Positions 60,098 to 64,000 of a DNA stretch of 64,000 bases are shown here, one piece after another. Both the position numbers and the translations under genes were made by a program. Below the pieces are notes generated by a model. That model was not told the origin of the DNA. It made no database searches and saw nothing but the letters and a program-made list of their open reading frames with translations. The stretch lies in assembly GCF_008373755.1 (NCBI RefSeq), contig NZ_VUJV01000001.1:558001-622000 (forward strand). Reading direction: 5' to 3'. The stretch comes from Nocardioides humilatus (GTDB lineage Bacteria > Actinomycetota > Actinomycetes > Propionibacteriales > Nocardioidaceae). The number at the start of each line of letters is the position of its first letter. Within the stretch, counting starts at the first letter, position 1.

Positions 60098-62053
60098 GTG
60101 ACCGACAACGAGTTGCAGGACGCGACGACCAGCCAGTGGCACCGCGTCGAGGCGTCCGACGTCCCCGAGGACGGGCGGGTCCGGAGCACGGTCGTCGACG
60201 GGCGCCCGGTCGCCCTCACCCGGTGCGGGGGTCAGTTGGGAGCTCTGGAGAACCGATGCCCCCACCAAGGCGGCCCGGTGGGCGAGGGCTCGATCGAGAA
60301 CGGCTGGCTGCGGTGCCCTTGGCACGGCTACGACTACGACCCGCTGACCGGGCGGCCGCCCGAGGGGTTCAGCGACTCCGTCGCCGCGTACGACGTCGAA
60401 GACCGTGAGGACGGGGTCTACGTCCGGCTTCCTGACCCGCCTGCGCCGGCGCGCACGGTCTCCGACGTACTGGTGGAGACGCTCGTCGCGCACGGCGTCG
60501 ACACCGTCTTCGGCATGGTCGGACACTCCAACCTCGGTTTCGCCGACGCGCTGCGCCGTGCCGAGGAGCGCGGCGAGCTCCGCTTCATCGGCATCCGCCA
60601 CGAAGGGGCTGCCGCCTTCGCGGCGAGCGGTTACGGCAAGCTCACCGGACGTCCGGCCGCCTGCTTCGCGATCGCCGGCCCGGGGTCGACCAACCTCCTG
60701 ACCGGTCTGTACGACGCCCGCCTCGACCAGTCCCCGGTCATCGCGATCTCCGGGCAGGTCCCGTCGAAGGTCCTCGGCCGAGGCGCCTTCCAGGACCTCG
60801 ACCTGACCGCCGTCTTTTCCGACGTCGCCGTGTCAACGACCACCGTGCAGAGCGGCAGCGACCACGCGGAGCTGGCCGCACTGGCCGTCAAGCACGCGGT
60901 CGATCGCCGCGGCGTGGCCCACCTCGTGCTTCCCGACGAGGTCCAGGAGCTCGCGTCGGAGTCCGCGCCAGCCTCGCCCGTCGGGCGGGCGACGACCGGA
61001 CGAAGCGCACCTGCACCTGACGACATCGCACGAGCTGCCGACCTGCTCACTGCTGCTCGTCGGCCGGTGTTCGTGGTCGGCGCAGGCGCGCGCTCGGCCA
61101 CACCGGAGCTGCTCGCCCTCGCCGAGCGACTCGGCGCACCGGTGCTGACGACCTTCAAGGCCAAGGGCCTGGTCCCCGACACCCACCCCCTGGGCGCCGG
61201 CGTCCTCGGGCGCAGCGGCACGCCCGTGGCGAGCTGGTTGATGAACGAGTCGGACCTGCTCGTGGTCGTCGGGGCGTCGTTCTCCAACCACACCGGCATC
61301 GCGCCGTACAAGCCGATCGTGCAGATCGATGACCGGCCCGAGGCGATCGGGCGGTTCCACCCGGTCACCGTGTCGGTGCTGGCCGACGCTGGTCCCGCGC
61401 TCAGCGCCCTCGACCGGGCGGTACCGGTGCCGGCTGCCGTCGACCAGCGCGACGACCTCGCCGCCCGCTGGGAGCTGTGGCGCGAGGAGAAGCGGCGGCG
61501 CGCGGCCGACGACCGCGGACGCGGGGTCGCCGGGGCGGCGGTCTTCGCCGCCCTGTCCGAGCACCTCCCCGAGGATGCGATCGTCACTGTTGACGTGGGC
61601 AACCACGCCTACTCCCTGGGGCGCTACCTGGAGTCGAAGGGCCAGCCGGTCCTGATGTCGGGCTATCTCGGCTCGATCGGCTTCGGCTATCCGGCCGCGA
61701 TGGGCGCCTGGGCCGCTCACCCGGACCGGCCGATCGTCGCGGTGACCGGCGACGGGGGCTTCGGGCAGTACGCGATGGAGCTGACCACGGCGGTCAAGTA
61801 CGGGATGCCGATCAAGCACGTGCTCCTCGACAACGGGGCGTTGGGCAAGATCGAGAAGGAGCAGATCGCCGCCGATTACCCGGTCTGGCACACGTCGTTG
61901 CACAACCCGGACTGGGCCGCCTACGCCGACCTCTGCGGCGCCACGGGCATCCGTGTCGAGCGCCGCGACCAGCTCGACGAGGCCATGCGCAGGTTGTTTC
62001 TTTCCGACGGACCTGCGCTTCTCTGTGTGCAACAGGATGCGGCGCTGCTATGA
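60098..62053 (+). CDS. Rieske [2Fe-2S] domain fused to a TPP-dependent enzyme (acetolactate synthase/pyruvate oxidase-like)
   Basis: 651 aa. Residues about 12-110 are a Rieske ferredoxin domain with both motifs, C54-x-H56 (CPHQGGPVGEG) and C73-x2-H76 (CPWHGYDYD). From about 120 the three-domain TPP fold follows: FGMVGHSNLGF, catalytic Glu in GIRHEGAAAFAASGYGKLTG, a central domain (LLTAARRPVFVVGAGARS) and the TPP/Mg site GDGGFGQYAMELTTAVKYG with the Asn in LLDNG. It looks able to decarboxylate a 2-oxo acid and pass electrons to the cluster. GTG 60098 gives a complete Rieske domain and has GGAAGGG upstream. Eight bases separate it from the sigma gene. Confidence 0.85.
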   Translation: MTDNELQDATTSQWHRVEASDVPEDGRVRSTVVDGRPVALTRCGGQLGALENRCPHQGGPVGEGSIENGWLRCPWHGYDYDPLTGRPPEGFSDSVAAYDVEDREDGVYVRLPDPPAPARTVSDVLVETLVAHGVDTVFGMVGHSNLGFADALRRAEERGELRFIGIRHEGAAAFAASGYGKLTGRPAACFAIAGPGSTNLLTGLYDARLDQSPVIAISGQVPSKVLGRGAFQDLDLTAVFSDVAVSTTTVQSGSDHAELAALAVKHAVDRRGVAHLVLPDEVQELASESAPASPVGRATTGRSAPAPDDIARAADLLTAARRPVFVVGAGARSATPELLALAERLGAPVLTTFKAKGLVPDTHPLGAGVLGRSGTPVASWLMNESDLLVVVGASFSNHTGIAPYKPIVQIDDRPEAIGRFHPVTVSVLADAGPALSALDRAVPVPAAVDQRDDLAARWELWREEKRRRAADDRGRGVAGAAVFAALSEHLPEDAIVTVDVGNHAYSLGRYLESKGQPVLMSGYLGSIGFGYPAAMGAWAAHPDRPIVAVTGDGGFGQYAMELTTAVKYGMPIKHVLLDNGALGKIEKEQIAADYPVWHTSLHNPDWAAYADLCGATGIRVERRDQLDEAMRRLFLSDGPALLCVQQDAALL

Positions 62054-62060
62054 AGTCCGG

Positions 62061-62678
62061 GTGGACGACGCTGCTCTCGCGGATGCGCTGCGCGCACGGG
62101 ACGAAGGCGCCTTCCGCACGCTCGTCGACGCCTGGACCCCACTGATGACCCGCGTCGCCCGAAGCCACGTCTCGACCGATGCCAGCGCCGACGAGGTCGT
62201 GCAGGACGCCTGGCTCGCGGTCCTCAAGGGCATCGACCGCTTCGAGGGCCGCTCCTCGCTGCGCACCTGGACCTTCCGGATCCTCACCAACATCGCCCGG
62301 ACCCGCGGGGTCCGCGAGAAACGATCGGTGCCCCTCAGCTCGCTCGGCCCGACCGTCGAGCCCGACCGCTTCCGCGGCCCTGAGGACCAGTACCCCGGCG
62401 GTTGGAAGGTGTTCCCCGTCGACTGGCCCTCGCCGGAGGACGCCGCGGTGGAGGCCGAGCGGACCCAGGCGGTGACCCGCGCGATCCAGGCACTCCCCGA
62501 ACGTCAGCAGCTCGTCATCACCCTGCGCGACGTGCACGGCTTCTCCGGCGAGGAGGTCTGCGAGCTGCTTGAGCTCACCCAGGCCAACCAACGCGTGCTG
62601 CTGCACCGAGCCCGGGCAGCGGTGCGGGCCGCCGTCGCCGATGCCTACGAGGAGCGGGCGGAGGTGGGGACGCGATGA
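62061..62678 (+). CDS. ECF RNA polymerase sigma factor
   Basis: 205 aa from GTG 62061. Region 2 (about residues 10-80) has AFRTLVDAWTPLMTRVARSH and DEVVQDAWLAVLKGIDRFEG, RTWTFRILTNIARTRG. Region 4 (about 140-195) has LPERQQLVITLRDVHGFSGE and the HTH ELTQANQRVLLHRARAAVR. ATG 62037 would add eight residues and overlap the upstream gene. It overlaps its anti-sigma gene by 4 nt. Confidence 0.87.
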   Translation: MDDAALADALRARDEGAFRTLVDAWTPLMTRVARSHVSTDASADEVVQDAWLAVLKGIDRFEGRSSLRTWTFRILTNIARTRGVREKRSVPLSSLGPTVEPDRFRGPEDQYPGGWKVFPVDWPSPEDAAVEAERTQAVTRAIQALPERQQLVITLRDVHGFSGEEVCELLELTQANQRVLLHRARAAVRAAVADAYEERAEVGTR

Positions 62679-62962
62679 GGATGCCCCGACGCAAGGCGCG
62701 CTCGCAGGATCCACTGAGCTGCGCGGAGTTCGTCGAGCTCGTCACCGACTACCTCGAGGGCGCCCTCGACCGGTGGACCGAAGGACGTTTCGTTCTCCAC
62801 GCCACGCAGTGCCCCGGCTGCGAGACCTACCTCGACCAGTTCCGCGAGACCATCCGGCTCACCGGGCGCCTGCAGCCCGAGGACATCGACCCCATCGCCC
62901 GCGACCGCCTGCTGGCCGAGTTCGCGACCTGGAAGAGCGCTTCGGGTGGGGATCCGGGCTGA
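62675..62962 (+). CDS. Zinc-finger anti-sigma factor (zf-HC2)
   Basis: 95 aa. CAEFVELVTDYLEGALD, then FVLHATQCPGCETYLDQF, is the anti-sigma zinc finger with H-x3-C-x2-C (HATQCPGC). There is no transmembrane helix, so it is a soluble anti-sigma factor of the RsrA/ChrR kind that may respond to redox or metal state. ATG 62675 overlaps the sigma gene (ATGA), ensuring coupled synthesis. Confidence 0.87.
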   Translation: MRMPRRKARSQDPLSCAEFVELVTDYLEGALDRWTEGRFVLHATQCPGCETYLDQFRETIRLTGRLQPEDIDPIARDRLLAEFATWKSASGGDPG

Positions 62963-62978
62963 TGCCCGGTCCGGTAGG

Positions 62979-63042
62979 TCGTCGTACCTGACCTACGTGT
63001 CGTGATTTCGCGATATCCCGACATCTACGTCAGGTACGACGA
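62979..63042. terminator. Large inverted repeat between convergent genes (probable bidirectional terminator)
   Basis: The 14-bp arms TCGTCGTACCTGAC (62979-62992) and GTCAGGTACGACGA (63029-63042) are perfect, with a further partly paired inner stem and a central loop. The right arm overlaps the stop of the gene at 63025. There is no long T-run. Confidence 0.5.
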
Positions 63043-63999
63043 GCGGCGCTGGCGCCGAAGCCACCGAGCCCGCTGTTCCGGAGTGAGTGCGCGGCGCAAG
63101 GAGACCCGCGAGGTGTCGACCCACCATTCAGGTTGGTCGGTCGTCCAGGACCGCTCACCCCGATCCTCAGCCCGTCGGTAGGCAGCGTGCAGACGACCTA
63201 CGAAGCGACTGACGTCGCGGCTGTCGGTCGACATCATCGCCACGCTCTCGATGCCGAGTCGGCGGTAGAGCTCCTCGCGATCGAGGTCGCGGCGTCGCGG
63301 CGCGACCCCGTCGTGGACCGCGCCGTTGTATTCACCAGCCACCCCAGCGACGGGGTCGAAGAGATCCGGAGTGAGGAGATGTCTCCCCGACAGGTCGAAC
63401 AGCGGCCTGTTGCACAAGAGCGCGTCGGCGAGCCCGGTCCCCAACCACTCGAGCCTCATGTCGACCTCAAGGGGCGACCACGCATTCTCCTCGGCCCAGG
63501 GCAACGCCTGCTTGAGCAACCGCACGCCCCCGCGAGAGACGAGTCGCGAGACATAGGCCTCGAGATCTGCGAGGTCGACCAGGTCGTCGAAAGCGGCCAT
63601 GTCGAGGATTCGTACGGCGCGCGGCAATCCGCGGGCCCGTCGTACCTCGTAGGTGACGGACCGTTCGGGCACCGTGACCCGGACGCCGTCGATCGTGATC
63701 AGGTCCTCGTCGAAGAGCCAGTCCTCAGAGAGATGCACACCTGGTCGGGGGCGAACCTGCCTCCGGTCGCCCAACGCGATCGGGACCGGGAGCTGAGTTC
63801 GACCGTCCCCGGCAAGACCGCCGAACCAGGTCGCACCCATCCAATGCAGGGCCGCCCAACCCGTCGCAGCGCCGCCGGTGCCCGCGACTGCTTCGACGAT
63901 CCGCTGGTCGACTGTCAACGGATCCACCTCAACCGGGACGTAGAGGCCGGGCCCGACCCGACGCCAGTTCTTGCCACGCGCCTGTCCGGGCGTGGGCCC
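63025..63999 (-). CDS. AbiEi-like / DUF559-type protein (5' end outside window)
   Basis: At least 324 aa; the frame stays open to the right edge past GTG 63927, and the sequence there (KNWRRVGPGLYVPVE) is the usual N-terminal winged-helix part of these proteins, so the true start is beyond 64000. The visible body includes QRIVEAVAGTGGAATGWAAL, VPERSVTYEVRRARGLPRAV and, near the end, a nuclease-fold-like stretch VAGEYNGAVHDG. In actinobacteria this family is common and mostly uncharacterised; the AbiEi antitoxin resemblance is to the N-terminus only. No toxin partner is visible. Confidence 0.6.
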   Translation of the reverse strand, partial: GPTPGQARGKNWRRVGPGLYVPVEVDPLTVDQRIVEAVAGTGGAATGWAALHWMGATWFGGLAGDGRTQLPVPIALGDRRQVRPRPGVHLSEDWLFDEDLITIDGVRVTVPERSVTYEVRRARGLPRAVRILDMAAFDDLVDLADLEAYVSRLVSRGGVRLLKQALPWAEENAWSPLEVDMRLEWLGTGLADALLCNRPLFDLSGRHLLTPDLFDPVAGVAGEYNGAVHDGVAPRRRDLDREELYRRLGIESVAMMSTDSRDVSRFVGRLHAAYRRAEDRGERSWTTDQPEWWVDTSRVSLRRALTPEQRARWLRRQRRSSYLT

Positions 64000-64000
64000 G

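Overview
The window is high-GC DNA from an actinobacterium, most like Nocardioides and relatives. The reasons are the deazaflavin (F420) genes (fused fbiC, npdG, an F420-dependent luciferase-like oxidoreductase), the mix of GTG and ATG starts, many genes with a TANNNT -10 box only 6-8 nt before the start codon (leaderless mRNAs), DUF2510 proteins and SigE-type sigma factors. No rRNA, tRNA or CRISPR array was found.

Layout. 0-3.6 kb: a truncated membrane-protein end, a YbaK-like deacylase, and a sigma factor lying between two paralogous exported proteins. 3.6-10.4 kb: F420 genes (npdG, LLM oxidoreductase, fbiC) around an MMPL transporter. 10.4-15.2 kb: a sugar ABC importer with a divergent ROK regulator. 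15.2-17.8 kb: an overlapping operon with a sulfotransferase and a glycosyltransferase-like protein. 17.8-29.6 kb: redox and lipid/steroid-type genes (FAD oxidoreductase, DUF1295 protein, FprA-type ferredoxin reductase, three dehydrogenase-like genes, thioesterase, MFS exporter), a LysR regulator and a type II toxin-antitoxin pair. Boxes fitting the KstR consensus exactly precede fbiC and a dihydrodipicolinate-reductase-like gene; a one-mismatch box precedes the DUF1295 gene.

29.7-35.6 kb: an HxlR regulator whose 3' end is repeated 1.8 kb downstream around three small envelope genes, a calcium-binding RTX-repeat protein, the ohr/ohrR peroxide pair and a gamma-carbonic-anhydrase-like protein. 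About 35.6-57.1 kb: a genomic island at the 3' end of guaA. It has a tyrosine integrase at one end, a 10-bp att-like repeat at both ends, an excisionase-like/replication-like operon, a serine recombinase, nucleases, an XRE regulator and about fifteen small membrane proteins or lipoproteins, many with proline-rich N-termini. No conjugation or capsid gene was recognised. 57.1-64 kb: core genome again: guaA, a flavodoxin-like reductase, a Rieske-TPP fusion enzyme, an ECF sigma/anti-sigma pair and a protein that runs off the right edge.

The most unusual items are the two gene-end insertions (the large guaA island and a 1.8-kb segment without an integrase) with similar small envelope cargo, the KstR-type link between F420 biosynthesis and steroid/lipid genes, and the Rieske-TPP fusion. 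All family names come from reading motifs by eye; no database search was run.
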